Positions 28,383-38,217 of a DNA stretch of 64,000 nucleotides are shown in pieces. Numbering within the stretch: position 1 is the stretch's first letter; each line of letters begins with the position of its first letter. Made by a program: the position numbers and the translations under genes. Below the pieces are notes generated by a model. The model did no database searches. It had not been told where the DNA came from and saw nothing but the letters and a program-made list of their open reading frames with translations. This stretch comes from CAWIOX01 sp963837775 (lineage in GTDB: Bacteria; Pseudomonadota; Gammaproteobacteria; Burkholderiales; Burkholderiaceae_D): positions 1 to 64,000 of the forward strand of contig CAWIOX010000003.1 of NCBI GenBank assembly GCA_963837775.1. Direction: 5' to 3'.

Positions 28383-28685
28383 TCAGACAGCGTAATCCAT
28401 GCACTGGCGGGCACAGCAGATCGCGCCGATGAAGGGCTTGATCGCCGCATGCTGCGGATGGCTCTGGTACGCATCGAGCGCAGCCTGGTCGGCAAATTCC
28501 GAATACAGCACCACGTCATAGGTCGCTTCCAGGCCCGGTTGCGCCAGCGCCGCCTCGAAAGCGAACATGCCGGGCACGATGTCGCGGCAGCCGTCCAACA
28601 AGGCCTTCATCTGCGCGGCGTTGGCGGCCTTGTCGGCCCCTTCCGCATGGTCCTTCAGTTGCCACATCACAATATGCTTGATCAT
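28383..28685 (-). CDS. Dabb (stress-responsive A/B barrel) protein
   Basis: 100 residues. The N-terminus MIKHIVMWQLKDHAEG and the downstream YDVVLYSEFADQAALDAYQSHPQH are typical of the dimeric alpha/beta-barrel family. Function in bacteria is generally unknown. Same strand as the thioesterase but separated by repeat copy 5. Confidence 0.88.
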   Translation of the reverse strand: MIKHIVMWQLKDHAEGADKAANAAQMKALLDGCRDIVPGMFAFEAALAQPGLEATYDVVLYSEFADQAALDAYQSHPQHAAIKPFIGAICCARQCMDYAV

Positions 28686-28898
28686 GATTATTCTTTCGCT
28701 CTGCTCAGGTTAACACTCCGAAGACAGGCAGTTTACCGGGTGTTTGGCTATCGGCCTATAGCACGCATAAAAAACCATATTTCCTGATTGAGCCCTTTGA
28801 TCTCACTCAGCCCTGCGCAAGTTTTACGTAAGCTTGAAGTCGCAGACTGAAAAAACCGCTAAAAAAGCGGAATAAAAAATAAAATCAAGGAGACAGTC

Positions 28899-30588
28899 AT
28901 GGCAACTGCGGCGTCAGCGGCAGCGGCACAGGCAGCGCTTGCTGCCAGCCGCGGCATCGGCCCGGAGGAGCGCAAAGTCATTTTCGCCTCCTCGCTGGGC
29001 ACCGTATTCGAGTGGTACGATTTCTATCTGTACGGCGCGCTGGCGCCGATCATCGCCAGGCAGTTTTTCTCCGGCGTGGACGAGAATACCGGTTTCATCT
29101 TCGCGTTGCTGGCATTTGCCGCCGGCTTCATCGTGCGGCCGTTCGGCGCGCTGCTGTTCGGCCGCCTGGGCGACATGATCGGACGCAAATACACCTTTTT
29201 GATCACGATCCTGATCATGGGCGCGTCGACCTTCATCGTCGGCCTGCTGCCCAGCTACGCGGCGATCGGCATCGCCGCGCCGATCGTGCTGATCTCGCTG
29301 CGCATCCTGCAAGGGCTTGGCGCTGGGCGGCGAATACGGCGGCGCGGCCACCTATGTCGCCGAACATGCGCCGCACGGCAAGCGCGGCGCTTTCACTTCG
29401 TGGATACAGACCACGGCCACCCTGGGTTTGCTGCTGTCGCTGCTGATCATCATGAGCATACGCAGCGCGGTCGGCGAGGATTCCTTCGGCGACTGGGGCT
29501 GGCGCGTGCCGTTTCTGGTATCGGTGTTCTTGCTCGCGGTCTCGGTCTGGATCCGCCTGTCGATGAACGAATCGCCGGCGTTCGCCAGGATGAAGGCGCA
29601 AGGCCGCACCTCGAAGGGGCCGCTGACCGAATCCTTCGGCCGCTGGAAAAACCTGAAACTGGTGATCCTGGCGCTGCTCGGCCTGACCGCGGGCCAGGCC
29701 GTGGTCTGGTACACCGGCCAGTTCTATGCGCTGTTTTTCCTGACCCAAACCCTGAAGGTCGATGGCCAGACTGCCAACTTGCTGATCGCGGCGTCGCTGG
29801 TGCTGGGCACGCCCTTCTTCATCCTGTTCGGCACGCTGTCGGACAAGATCGGCCGCAAGCCGATCATCATGGCGGGCTGCCTGATTGCGGCGCTGAGCTA
29901 TTTTCCGATCTTCAAGGCGCTGACGCATTACGCCAATCCGGCACTGGAAGCCGCGCAGCGCAGCGCACCGGTGGCCGTCACTGCCGATCCTGACGACTGC
30001 CATTTCCTGTTCAACCCGACCGGCGCCAAGAAGTTCAATTCCTCCTGCGACATCGCCCGCACCGCGCTGACCAAGGCCTCGGTCAACTACACGACCGAAG
30101 CCGGGCCGGCCGGCGCGCTTGCCGCCATCAGCGTCGGCGACCAGACCATCAACGGCTTTGACGCCCGCGGCCTGTCGGATGAAGAAGCCCAGGCCAGAGG
30201 CGCTGCCTTCACCAAAACCGTGTCGCAAGCGGTCAAGGCAGCCGGCTACCCCAGCAAGGCCGATCCGGCGCAGATCAACAAGGGCATGATCCTGCTGCTG
30301 CTGTTCATCCTGGTGCTGTATGTGACGATGGTGTACGGCCCGATTGCGGCGATGCTGGTCGAGATGTTTCCGACCCGCATCCGCTACACCTCGATGTCAT
30401 TGCCCTATCACATCGGCAACGGCTGGTATGGCGGTCTTTTGCCGACCACCGCGTTTGCGCTGGTGGCGTTCAAGGGCGATATTTACTACGGCCTGTGGTA
30501 TCCGGTCATCATCGCGCTGATGACCTTCGTGATCGGCATGTTGTGCATCAGGGAAACCAGGGATAACGACATCTACGCTGCCGACTGA
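28899..30588 (+). CDS. MHS-family MFS transporter (frame broken)
   Basis: About 562 residues after repair. N-terminal ASSLGTVFEWYDFYLYGALA and FIVRPFGALLFGRLGD are hallmarks of the metabolite:H+ symporter group (citrate, proline/betaine, shikimate). The frame breaks at 29316-29319, where CTTG in place of CTG shifts the reading; repair gives LQGLALGGEYGGAATYVAEH, the conserved loop. An unusual insert of about 100 residues (PDDCHFLFNPTGAKKFNSSC and following) sits between helices in the second half. Inner membrane; substrate unknown. A bidirectional terminator follows. Confidence 0.87.
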
Positions 30589-30620
30589 GGCGACTGCCGG
30601 TCGAAACCCGCAATAAAAAA

Positions 30621-30645
30621 CCGCCGGCATGACTGATGCCGGCGG
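30621..30645. terminator. Bidirectional terminator, MFS gene/serA
   Basis: A perfect 10-bp stem, CCGCCGGCAT with ATGCCGGCGG, around a 5-nt loop, preceded by A6 and followed by a T-rich stretch. It separates convergent genes. Confidence 0.8.
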
Positions 30646-30669
30646 CTTTCTCATTTCTTTGCATGTCGC

Positions 30670-31869
30670 TTACAGCAACTGGCAGCGTATCGTGGCCGGC
30701 GCACTGCGCAGCTGCACGATCAGCTCCTCGCTGATCGGCACATCCAGATCGGTGATCGCATAGCCCAGTTCGCCGCGCGTCTGCAGTTGTTGCGCGACGA
30801 TGTTCAGGCCGTGATCGGCAAACACCGCATTCATGCGGGCAATCACGCCCGGTTCGTTATGGTGGATATGCAGAATCCGGCTCTGCACTTCCTTGTCCAG
30901 ATGGGCGATTTCAGGGAAATTGACGGCCGAGCGGGTGGTGCCGCTGCGCAGGAAGCGCGCCAGCTTGTCGGCCACTTCATGGCCGATGTTTTCCTGCGCT
31001 TCCTCGGTGCTGCCGCCGATATGCGGCGTCAGGATCACATTGTCCAGCCCGCGCAAGGGCGAGATGAATTCCTCTTTCTCGCCGCTCGGCTCGACCGGAA
31101 ACACGTCCAGCGCCGCGCCCGCCAGTTTGTTCTGCTGCAACGCATCGTGCAGCGCGTCGATGTCCACCACTCCGCCGCGCGAGGCATTGATCAGCACCGC
31201 CGACGGCTTCATGCAGGCCAGGCGTGCGCTGTTGATCATGTTTTCGGTTGCGCTGCCGCCCGGCACATGCAGCGTCACCACATCGGCTTGCCGCAACAGA
31301 TTTTCCAGGCTGGCCTGCGGCTTTGCATTACCCAAAGGCAATTTATTTTCAGGGTCGAAATAGCACACCCGCATGCCGACGCTTTCAGCCAGGATGCCCA
31401 CCTGCTTGCCGATATTGCCGTAACCGATGATGCCGAGCACCTTGTTGCGCACTTCATAAGCGCCCTGGGCATTCTTGTCCCATTGCCCGCGATGGGCCTT
31501 GGCATTTTTTTCCGGAATCCGCCGCAGCAGCAATATCGCCTGCGCGATCACCAGTTCCGCCACCGAACGGGTATTCGAGTACGGCGCATTGAATACCGGA
31601 ATCCCGCGTACTGCAGCGGCGTTCAGGTCGACCTGATTGGTGCCGATGCAAAAACAGCCGATGACCTGCAGCTTCGGCAGCGCATCCAGCACCGCTGCGG
31701 TGATTTGTGTGCGTGAGCGGATGCCGACCGCGCTGGCATCGGCCAGGGCATCGATCAATTCCTGCCCCGCCAGCGAGGTCGTGATTTCCCTGACTTCGGT
31801 AAAGCCCTGCGCCTTCAGCAGTGCGGTGGCATTCGGGTGGATTTTCTCCAGTAGGACGATTTTTGACAT
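30670..31869 (-). CDS. serA: D-3-phosphoglycerate dehydrogenase
   Basis: 399 residues, matching the E. coli-type SerA that has a C-terminal ACT domain. GYGNIGKQVGILAESVGM is the NAD-binding loop; NASRGGVVDIDAL and LTPHIGGSTEEAQENIG carry catalytic residues. The ACT domain (HHNEPGVIARMNAVF onward) gives serine feedback inhibition in the family. ATG 31869 is chosen because GGAGG lies 5 nt upstream; a GTG 6 bp further out is less likely. First step of serine synthesis: 3-phosphoglycerate to 3-phosphohydroxypyruvate. Confidence 0.95.
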   Translation of the reverse strand: MSKIVLLEKIHPNATALLKAQGFTEVREITTSLAGQELIDALADASAVGIRSRTQITAAVLDALPKLQVIGCFCIGTNQVDLNAAAVRGIPVFNAPYSNTRSVAELVIAQAILLLRRIPEKNAKAHRGQWDKNAQGAYEVRNKVLGIIGYGNIGKQVGILAESVGMRVCYFDPENKLPLGNAKPQASLENLLRQADVVTLHVPGGSATENMINSARLACMKPSAVLINASRGGVVDIDALHDALQQNKLAGAALDVFPVEPSGEKEEFISPLRGLDNVILTPHIGGSTEEAQENIGHEVADKLARFLRSGTTRSAVNFPEIAHLDKEVQSRILHIHHNEPGVIARMNAVFADHGLNIVAQQLQTRGELGYAITDLDVPISEELIVQLRSAPATIRCQLL

Positions 31870-31996
31870 AGCCACCTCCAGGCAATTAAAGATTTATTTA
31901 ATATGCATATTATGTCATAACAACCGAAAAACCTTTGTCGATCATAAACTGCCCTGCTTCAGCTAATGCAAGAGACCCGCAAGACATTGCGCAAAC

Positions 31997-32887
31997 TCAA
32001 TGCATTTGGGCAGCTGTCGCCAGCAGCCATTTGAACACGATTTCGACTGCCGGCGTGCGCGGCGTCAGTCGCGAGCGCATCAGCCACAAGCTGGGCAAGG
32101 GGAAGGTCGGAATTTGCTGCAAGCGCATCACCCGTCGCTGCCTGAGCGCGGTGTCGGCCAGCAACAGCGACACCATCGCGATGCCGAGTTCCTGCTCTGC
32201 CGCATTGAGCAGCAAACGCGGATCGTCGACGGTGATGCTGCGCAGCGGCGAGACCTTGTCCGGAACATAGTCGGCCAGCCAGGGCGCCCAATCGGGGCGG
32301 TGTTCATCCATGATCAGGGGCGTCGTCGTCAACAGCTCCGGCACCGGCAGATGCTGCAAGCGCTGCGCCAGTGCGGGTCCGCAGACTGCAACCGCAATAT
32401 CGTCCAGCAGCGGCACGGCTTCCAGCTCGTCGCTTTGCAAGGCCGTGGCGGAGATGATCAGGTCGACGTCGATCCGGTCGATTTCCCGCAGTTCTTCCTT
32501 GGTGATGAACCATATTTCCATGCCGGGGTGCACGGCCTTCAATGCCGGCAGCCGTGGCATCAGCCAGCCATCGGCAAAGTCCGACGGGCAGGCGATGATC
32601 ACCGAATCCTGATTGCGATACGGTTCGATGCGCTCCCGCCCCTCCCGCAAGGTCTTCAGGGTATTGCGCACCGTTACGCTGAACAGCTCGCCGGCGGAGG
32701 TCAGCTTCACGCCGCGTCCGACCCGGCGAAACAGCGCCTGCCCGACCCATTCTTCCAGATTCTGGATTTGATGGCTGATGGCGGACTGCGTCAGCGACAG
32801 CTCGACCGCCGCACGCGACAGTCCGCCCAGCCGGGCTGCGGCTTCGAACGCGAGCAGGCTTTGCAGCGGGGGCAAGCGATTTTGCAT
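31997..32887 (-). CDS. LysR-family transcriptional regulator (GcvA-like)
   Basis: 296 residues. N-terminal winged helix (LLAFEAAARLGGLSRAAVEL, TQSAISHQIQNLEEWVG, LFRRVGRGVKLT) followed by a substrate-binding domain (IACPSDFADGWLMPRLPALK). Divergent from the agmatinase-family gene with about 135 bp between starts, the classical arrangement for a LysR regulator of that gene. In Pseudomonas LysR-type regulators control guanidinobutyrase and guanidinopropionase genes, so the effector could be a guanidino compound; inference only. Confidence 0.88.
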   Translation of the reverse strand: MQNRLPPLQSLLAFEAAARLGGLSRAAVELSLTQSAISHQIQNLEEWVGQALFRRVGRGVKLTSAGELFSVTVRNTLKTLREGRERIEPYRNQDSVIIACPSDFADGWLMPRLPALKAVHPGMEIWFITKEELREIDRIDVDLIISATALQSDELEAVPLLDDIAVAVCGPALAQRLQHLPVPELLTTTPLIMDEHRPDWAPWLADYVPDKVSPLRSITVDDPRLLLNAAEQELGIAMVSLLLADTALRQRRVMRLQQIPTFPLPSLWLMRSRLTPRTPAVEIVFKWLLATAAQMH

Positions 32888-32911
32888 GATATTAAAAAAA
32901 CTAATGAATTA

Positions 32912-32923
32912 ATCGATATCGAT
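32912..32923. promoter_or_regulatory. Possible LysR operator (12-bp palindrome)
   Basis: ATCGATATCGAT is a perfect palindrome in an A/T-rich stretch between the divergent LysR and agmatinase-family genes, where a LysR regulator would bind. Suggested from position and symmetry only. Confidence 0.35.
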
Positions 32924-33023
32924 CATTTTACATCGCCAGCTTTCCCCTGCAATATGACTTAGCCGACAGCACAGCATTTATTAAATGTTAGAAATATTAA
33001 TGAAACAACCTGGAGAAATAGCA

Positions 33024-34046
33024 ATGAACTCGATCATCAAGGGCGACAGCGCCATTCGCAGCACCTCGTTGTACGGAAGTCACACTGAAAACACCTATGC
33101 CGGCGTGCTCAGCTTCATGCGGCGCAAGTACAGCCGCGACCTGAGCGGCGTCGATGTCGCGGTGTCTGGCATCCCGCTCGATCTTGCGACCACTTTCAGG
33201 CCGGGAGCCCGCCTCGGACCGGCCGCAGTGCGCGCCGCCAGCGTGCAATTGTCGGAACTGCTGGCTTTCCCTTGGGGCTTCGATCCGTTTGAAGATCTGG
33301 CCGTGATCGACTACGGCGACTGCTGGTTCGATGCGCACAATCCGCTGACGATCCACGCCAGCATCGTCGAACATGCGCGCACCATCCTGGCCAGCGGCGC
33401 CAAGATGCTGACCTTCGGCGGCGACCATTACATCACCTACCCGCTGCTGAAGGCCCATGCGGAAAAATACGGCAAGCCGCTGTCGCTGATCCATTTCGAT
33501 GCCCATTGCGATACCTGGCCCGACGACAGCCCTGATTCGCTGAACCACGGCAGCATGTTTTACAAGGCGGTCAAGGATGGCCTGATCGACCCGGCAACTT
33601 CGGTCCAGGTCGGCATCCGCACCTGGAACGACGACTTCATGGGCATCAACATCCTGGATGCGCCCTGGGTGCATGCGAACGGGCCGCAGGCGACGCTGGA
33701 GAAGATCCTGTCCATCGTCGGCGACCGGCCGACCTACCTGACCTTCGATATCGACTGCCTCGACCCGGCGTTTGCCCCCGGCACCGGCACGCCGGTGGCC
33801 GGCGGGCTGAGTAGCGCACAGGCGCTGGCGATCATCCGCGGCATGGGGCCGGTCAATCTGGTCGGGATGGACGTCGTCGAAGTATCGCCGCCGTTCGATC
33901 AAAGCGAAATCACCGCACTGGCTGCCGCGCATATTGCGGCCGACTTGCTGTGCGTGCTGCGCAACCAAAAACTGGCCGGGTGCAAGGATCAAGCCCAGCA
34001 ATGCATGCAACAAGCGCTGGCGACGACCGGTAAACCGCAGGCCTGA
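33024..34046 (+). CDS. speB: Agmatinase/ureohydrolase family enzyme
   Basis: 340 residues from ATG 33024, with GGAG about 8 nt upstream. All manganese ligands of the arginase fold are present: GGDHYITYP, HFDAHCDTW and FDIDCLDPAFAPGTG. The family releases urea from a guanidino substrate: agmatine to putrescine, or guanidinobutyrate or guanidinopropionate in relatives. The divergent LysR gene and nearby aminotransferase and glutamine-synthetase-like genes suggest a guanidino/polyamine pathway. Agmatinase is the best first guess, but a guanidinobutyrase cannot be excluded. Confidence 0.88.
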   Translation: MNSIIKGDSAIRSTSLYGSHTENTYAGVLSFMRRKYSRDLSGVDVAVSGIPLDLATTFRPGARLGPAAVRAASVQLSELLAFPWGFDPFEDLAVIDYGDCWFDAHNPLTIHASIVEHARTILASGAKMLTFGGDHYITYPLLKAHAEKYGKPLSLIHFDAHCDTWPDDSPDSLNHGSMFYKAVKDGLIDPATSVQVGIRTWNDDFMGINILDAPWVHANGPQATLEKILSIVGDRPTYLTFDIDCLDPAFAPGTGTPVAGGLSSAQALAIIRGMGPVNLVGMDVVEVSPPFDQSEITALAAAHIAADLLCVLRNQKLAGCKDQAQQCMQQALATTGKPQA

Positions 34047-34049
34047 CAC

Positions 34050-34080
34050 GCAACTGGCAGCCGGACTGGCTGCTAGTTGC
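34050..34080. terminator. Hairpin between agmatinase-family and GntR genes
   Basis: GCAACTGGCAGCC pairs with GGCTGCTAGTTGC with one mismatch around a 5-nt loop. It overlaps the GntR stop codon and lies between convergent genes. Confidence 0.55.
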
Positions 34081-34708
34081 ACACCGTTTTCAGATACTGC
34101 CCGGCATAAAACATGTCCTGCTCGATCGCGCGCCGCACTGCGGCGCCGTCGCGCTGCTGCAGCGCGGCCATCACGTCTTCGTGCGCATCATTCAACTTCA
34201 GCGCGAAACGGCCGTCTTCGAACAGCTGGTTCGAAATCGGCCCCACCTTCAGCCAGACGGTTTCTATCAGCTCCATCAACAAAGGCGAACCGCTGGCCCG
34301 GTACAGCGTGACGTGGAATTCTTCATTGGCTTCCAGATAGGCTTTCGCATCCTGCGCGGCGATCGCGCTTGCCATCTGCTGCGTCAGTGCCGCCATCCTG
34401 GCGATGTCGGCATCGGTCATCCGATAGGCGCCCTGCTCGGCCGCCTGCCCTTCCAGCAGCAGACGGGTTTGCAGGATGTCGTCGAACTGGGCCCGGTTCA
34501 GCTTGGGCACCACCACCCCGCAGTTGGGGATGTTGATCAACGCGCCTTCGGCGGAAAGCCGCTGCAGCGCGGCCCGCACCGGCATGATGCCGACCCCCAG
34601 CTCATCCGCGACCTGCCTGATTTTCAGCCGTTCGCCGGGCAAGAACCGCCCTACCGTCAACCATTGATGCAGCGTCTGGTAGGTTTTGTCCTGCATGGTC
34701 GGAAACAT
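34073..34708 (-). CDS. GntR/FCD-family transcriptional regulator
   Basis: 211 residues from ATG 34708 (a TTG at 34720 is the alternative). The N-terminal GntR helix-turn-helix has LKIRQVADELGVGIMPVRAAL and GALINIPNCGVVV. The all-helical FCD ligand domain (residues 75-205) includes ARMAALTQQM and EFHVTLYRASGSPLLMELIE. Downstream of the aminotransferase on the same strand. Such regulators usually repress catabolic genes; the GATCAAA palindromes upstream of the glutamine-synthetase-like gene are candidate sites. Confidence 0.87.
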   Translation of the reverse strand: MFPTMQDKTYQTLHQWLTVGRFLPGERLKIRQVADELGVGIMPVRAALQRLSAEGALINIPNCGVVVPKLNRAQFDDILQTRLLLEGQAAEQGAYRMTDADIARMAALTQQMASAIAAQDAKAYLEANEEFHVTLYRASGSPLLMELIETVWLKVGPISNQLFEDGRFALKLNDAHEDVMAALQQRDGAAVRRAIEQDMFYAGQYLKTVCN

Positions 34709-34778
34709 TTTTTCTTGCAAAACAAGACCCCGTGAAATAGGTGGGAAAGGCGGGATTTTAACCGCTCCGGATCGATCG

Positions 34779-36181
34779 CTAACTGGCCAGTTGCTGCAGG
34801 CAATCGTCGAATGCCGCCAGCAAGCGGTCGATGTCCTGCGCCTGCGTGTGCGGGCATACCAGCATCATGTTGTGAAACGGCGTGATCAGCAGGCCGCGAT
34901 TGAGCAGGAACAGATGGATGATCTGCTCCAGTTCGCCATCCAGGATCAGTCCGGCGGCGCTGCCATCGGCCGGCGGCTGCTCTGAAAACTGGAATTCGGT
35001 GCGCGCGCCGACCTGGGTCACGCACCACGGCAGCCGGTGTCTGTGCGATGACGCTGCGCAAGCCGCTGGCCAGGCGATCGGCCAGCACGAACATCTGCGC
35101 ATACGCGTCATCGGTCATCACCTCGGCCAGATTGGCGCGCATCGCCGCCATCGTCAGCATGTTCGCGGTCAAGGTGGTGCCGACGCCGGAATGGCCGGGC
35201 GGCGCCTGCCGCTTGGCCTGCTCGACCCGCGCCGCCAGATCGCCGGCTGAAGCCATATACCGCGCACGGCACGCCGCCGCCGACCGGCTTGCCGACCACC
35301 AGCGCATCCGGCTGCAGCCCGTGCAGGCGCGCATAGCCGCCCGGCCCGGAGCTGATGGTGTGGGTTTCGTCCAGCACCAGCAGCGTGCCGTGGCGGCGCA
35401 GGATGTCCTGCGCTGCCGCCCAATAGCCGGCTTGCGGCAACACCATGCCGATATTGGTCATCACCGGCTCGGCCAGCACGCAGGCGACGTCGCCGGCCGC
35501 CAGCGCCGCATCGAGCGCGGCCAGATCGTTGAATTCCACCACCACCGTATTGGCAGTCAGGTCGACCACCTGCCCCAGCAGGCTGGCGCGCTGGCGCGGC
35601 TGGCCGTCGACCAGATCGACGAACACCTCGTCGACGGTGCCGTGGTAACAGCCGTTGAACACCAGTATCTTCGGCCGGCCGCTGGCGGCGCGCAGCCAGC
35701 GCAGCACGAAGCGGTTGGCGTCCGAAGCCGACAGCGCAAACTGCCAGACCGGCAAGCCGAAGCGCCGCGCCAGTTCCTCCGCGACCCAGACCGCATCTTC
35801 GGACGGCATCATCGCGCTGTAGCCGCGCGTGGCCTGCTGCGCCAGCGCGCGCGCGACCGGCTCCGGCGCATGGCCGAACATCGCGCCGGTGTCGCCCAGG
35901 CAGAAATCGACATAGCGGTGGCCATCGGCATCGGTCACCTGCGCGCCGCTGGCCTCCTGCACCGTCAGCGCAAACGGCGTCGACCAGTCGCTCATCCAGT
36001 GCAAGGGCACGCCGAACAGCATGTGTTCGGCGGCACGGCCGGCCAGCGCTTCGGAGCGCGGGTTGGCAGCCCTGAAAGCGGCGCGCTCGCGCTCGCGCAG
36101 CGCCTGCGCCCGGCCCCAAGCGATGCCGCGCCGGGTCGTTTTGTCGAGTTCCATGTCATTGCCGGTCGTTGAATTGCTCAT
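34779..36181 (-). CDS. Class III (PLP) aminotransferase, frame broken twice
   Basis: About 466 residues once joined. The PLP fold is recognisable: SEDAVWVAEELARRFG, LVFNGCYHGTVDEVFVDL, LVLDETHTISSGPGGYARLH and the lysine motif VVGKPVGGGVPCAVYGF. Breaks lie near 35250 (coding TTC) and about 35034-35041. Each needs removal of one base, giving PCAVYGF joined to SAGDLAARVEQAKRQ, and then LPWCVTQVGARTEFQF. It resembles glutamate-1-semialdehyde aminomutase-like and polyamine aminotransferases. Substrate is probably an amine or semialdehyde from the adjacent guanidino/polyamine genes, by context only. Confidence 0.82.
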
Positions 36182-36222
36182 TTCACGTCATCCGATCCTG
36201 TTTTTTAGCGTTCCGGACCTCA

Positions 36223-36297
36223 ATAAATACTCCCACCTGTATTTTTTGAAGGCCAATGATATCGTGCGGGAAGCCATGTGTTTTTAGACATACCCCC
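36223..36297 (-). repeat. Dispersed GTATAT repeat, copy 6
   Basis: About 75 bp, read on the minus strand as GGGGGTATGTCTAAAAACAC, then TTCCCGCACGATATCATTGG, then CTTCAAAAAATACAG and GTGGGAGTATTT. Lies between the aminotransferase and glutamine-synthetase-like genes. Confidence 0.88.
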
Positions 36298-36317
36298 ACA
36301 TAAACCTTGAAAATAAG

Positions 36318-37655
36318 TCACACCAGCAGCATCAGGTGCTCGCGCTCCCATGAACTGATGACCCGGCTGTAGGTCGCGAATTCCAGTTCCTTGACTTCGC
36401 AGAAGGCCTTCACGAACAGTTCGCCCAGCACTGCGCCCAGCGGCTGGCAGGCGCGCATGCGCACGATCGCGTCTTCCAGATTGCGCGGCAGTTCGTCATC
36501 GACATGCTCGGCACTGCCTGCGGTCGGTGCCGACGGCGACAATCCATTCACCATGCCCAGGTAACCGCAGGCCAGCGTGGCCGCCATCGCCAGGTAGGGA
36601 TTGACATCGACGCCGGGCACGCGGTTCTCGATGCGGCGGTTATCCGGCCCCGAGTTCGGAATCCGGATGCCGCAGCTGCGGTTGTCATAGCCCCAGCGCA
36701 CATTGGTCGGCGCCGACATGAAGCGCGACAGGCGCCGGTACGAATTCACATACGGCGCGAACATCAGCATCGACTGCGGCACGTATTTTTCCAGACCGGC
36801 GAGATAACTGAAAAACAAGGTGCTGGCGCCGCCGTCCGGATCCGAGAAAATATTCCGCCCGCTCTGCACATCGACGATGCTCTGGTGGATGTGCATCGCG
36901 CTGCCCGGCTCCAGCTCCATCGGCTTGGCCATGAAGGTGGCGAAGATGCCGTGCCTGAGCGCCGTTTCGCGCACCGCGCGCTTGAACAGGAACACCCGGT
37001 CCGCCAGTTCCAGCGCATCGCCATGCGAGAAATTGATCTCCATCTGGCCGGCGCCGGCTTCGTGGATCAGGGTCTCCACCCCCAGTTGATGGGTATTGCA
37101 GAACGACGACAGTTCGAGAAAGAATGGATCGAAATCGTTGACCGCATCGATCGAATACGATTGCCGCCCCGACTCCGGCATGCCGGTGCGTCCCAGCGGC
37201 GGCGTCAGCGGCTGATGCGGGTTGCTGTTGCGCGCCACCAGATAAAACTCCATTTCGGGCGCCACCACCGGCTGCCAGCCGCGCTCCGCATACAGCTGCA
37301 GCACGCGGCGCAACACCGCGCGCGGCGACAAGCCGACCGGGCTGCCGTCGAAATTCTGGCAATCGTGGATCACCAGCGCCACCGATTCGGCGGCCCAGGG
37401 CACGATCCGTATCGTGCCGGCATCCGGCACGCAGATCATGTCGGGATCGGTCGGCCCCACATACGGGCCATTGTCGGGCTGCTCGCCGTTGACGGTATTG
37501 AGCAGCACGCTTTTCGGTATCCGCATTTCGCCGGCGGAGATGAACAGATCGCGCGGCAGGATCTTGCCGCGCGCAATGCCTGTCATGTCCGGGATCACGC
37601 ATTCGACCTCGTGAATGTTTTTATTCCTTAGGAAATCATGCATCGCCTGTGTCAT
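36318..37655 (-). CDS. Glutamine-synthetase-family protein, gamma-glutamylputrescine synthetase-like
   Basis: 445 residues from ATG 37655, chosen because GAAGGAG stands 5 nt upstream; an in-frame extension reaches 37706. It carries the type I glutamine synthetase core: PEMEFYLV, EAGAGQMEINFSHGDAL, GSAMHIHQSI, RRLSRFMSAPTN and ENRVPGVDVNPYLAMAA. Size and divergence from GlnA match the PuuA/SpuI/GlnA3 group that adds glutamate to putrescine, other polyamines or ethanolamine. Context (agmatinase-family, aminotransferase) supports a polyamine substrate. Confidence 0.85.
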   Translation of the reverse strand: MTQAMHDFLRNKNIHEVECVIPDMTGIARGKILPRDLFISAGEMRIPKSVLLNTVNGEQPDNGPYVGPTDPDMICVPDAGTIRIVPWAAESVALVIHDCQNFDGSPVGLSPRAVLRRVLQLYAERGWQPVVAPEMEFYLVARNSNPHQPLTPPLGRTGMPESGRQSYSIDAVNDFDPFFLELSSFCNTHQLGVETLIHEAGAGQMEINFSHGDALELADRVFLFKRAVRETALRHGIFATFMAKPMELEPGSAMHIHQSIVDVQSGRNIFSDPDGGASTLFFSYLAGLEKYVPQSMLMFAPYVNSYRRLSRFMSAPTNVRWGYDNRSCGIRIPNSGPDNRRIENRVPGVDVNPYLAMAATLACGYLGMVNGLSPSAPTAGSAEHVDDELPRNLEDAIVRMRACQPLGAVLGELFVKAFCEVKELEFATYSRVISSWEREHLMLLV

Positions 37656-37727
37656 TTGGACTCCTTCATCTGGCTTGCTGCGCATAAGAGCTTGCCTGAC
37701 GGACAAGCTGCACGCAGACTCGGCAAT

Positions 37728-37843
37728 TTGTGATCAAATCGGTAAGTAAGGCCGTGATTTGATCATATTTACAAAATTTAAGGAAGTTTTATTTCAATTT
37801 AGCTTATTTTAAAATGAAAATATTGATATATTTGATCAAATAT
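37728..37843. promoter_or_regulatory. Three TTTGATCA/TGATCAAA operator candidates
   Basis: TGATCAAAT at 37731-37739, ATTTGATCATAT at 37757-37768 and the perfect 16-bp palindrome ATATTTGATCAAATAT at 37828-37843 share the core TTTGATCA or its complement. They lie 70-190 bp upstream of the glutamine-synthetase-like start, suggesting cooperative control by a dimeric regulator, possibly the GntR protein encoded nearby. Confidence 0.55.
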
Positions 37844-38047
37844 GCGCAGACAATCACCCTTCGCCGCATGTCAATTTGAAGTAGTTCACGGCGATCCAGC
37901 GCGACAGAAGAGAAGTCTCGCCAATTTTTAGCGACAATACATGCTTTTAATGCAATAAAATGCAATCCCGCAATACAACGGGATGTGAATTTGGATCGCT
38001 GGGGATTTGCGGAGCTGGCTCAGATGCGCGGCTAGCGCTAGCCGGCT

Positions 38048-38076
38048 ATGCCGGGCCGAAGATTTCGGTCCGGCAT
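38048..38076. terminator. G/C-rich hairpin
   Basis: ATGCCGGGCCGAA pairs with TTCGGTCCGGCAT (12 of 13) around a 3-nt loop. It lies 140 bp beyond the stop of the 143-residue orphan gene, in a gene-free stretch. No T-run. Confidence 0.35.
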
Positions 38077-38217
38077 GCAGCCATTGCTGGTGATGGCTGT
38101 AAAGTTTGCAAATGTGCTTGTCCGGCCGCGCCGGCATGCATGATTACTGAGTGCGGATGCAGCTTGGCCAGAAGGCGCAGGCGCCATTCAAGTTCAATGC
38201 ACCCGCTTACCTTTGCC

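Larger units (their letters stand above)
37656..38217. other. A/T-rich regulatory region upstream of GS-like gene
   Basis: About 560 bp without a convincing gene. It holds three GATCAAA-type operator candidates (37728-37843) in an A/T-rich stretch that should contain the promoter of the glutamine-synthetase-like gene, then a G/C-rich hairpin at 38048-38076 and a 14-bp palindrome (GGCTAGCGCTAGCC) at 38030-38043. One plus-strand frame (37960-38475) crosses it but has no ribosome site and looks like chance. Confidence 0.6.
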
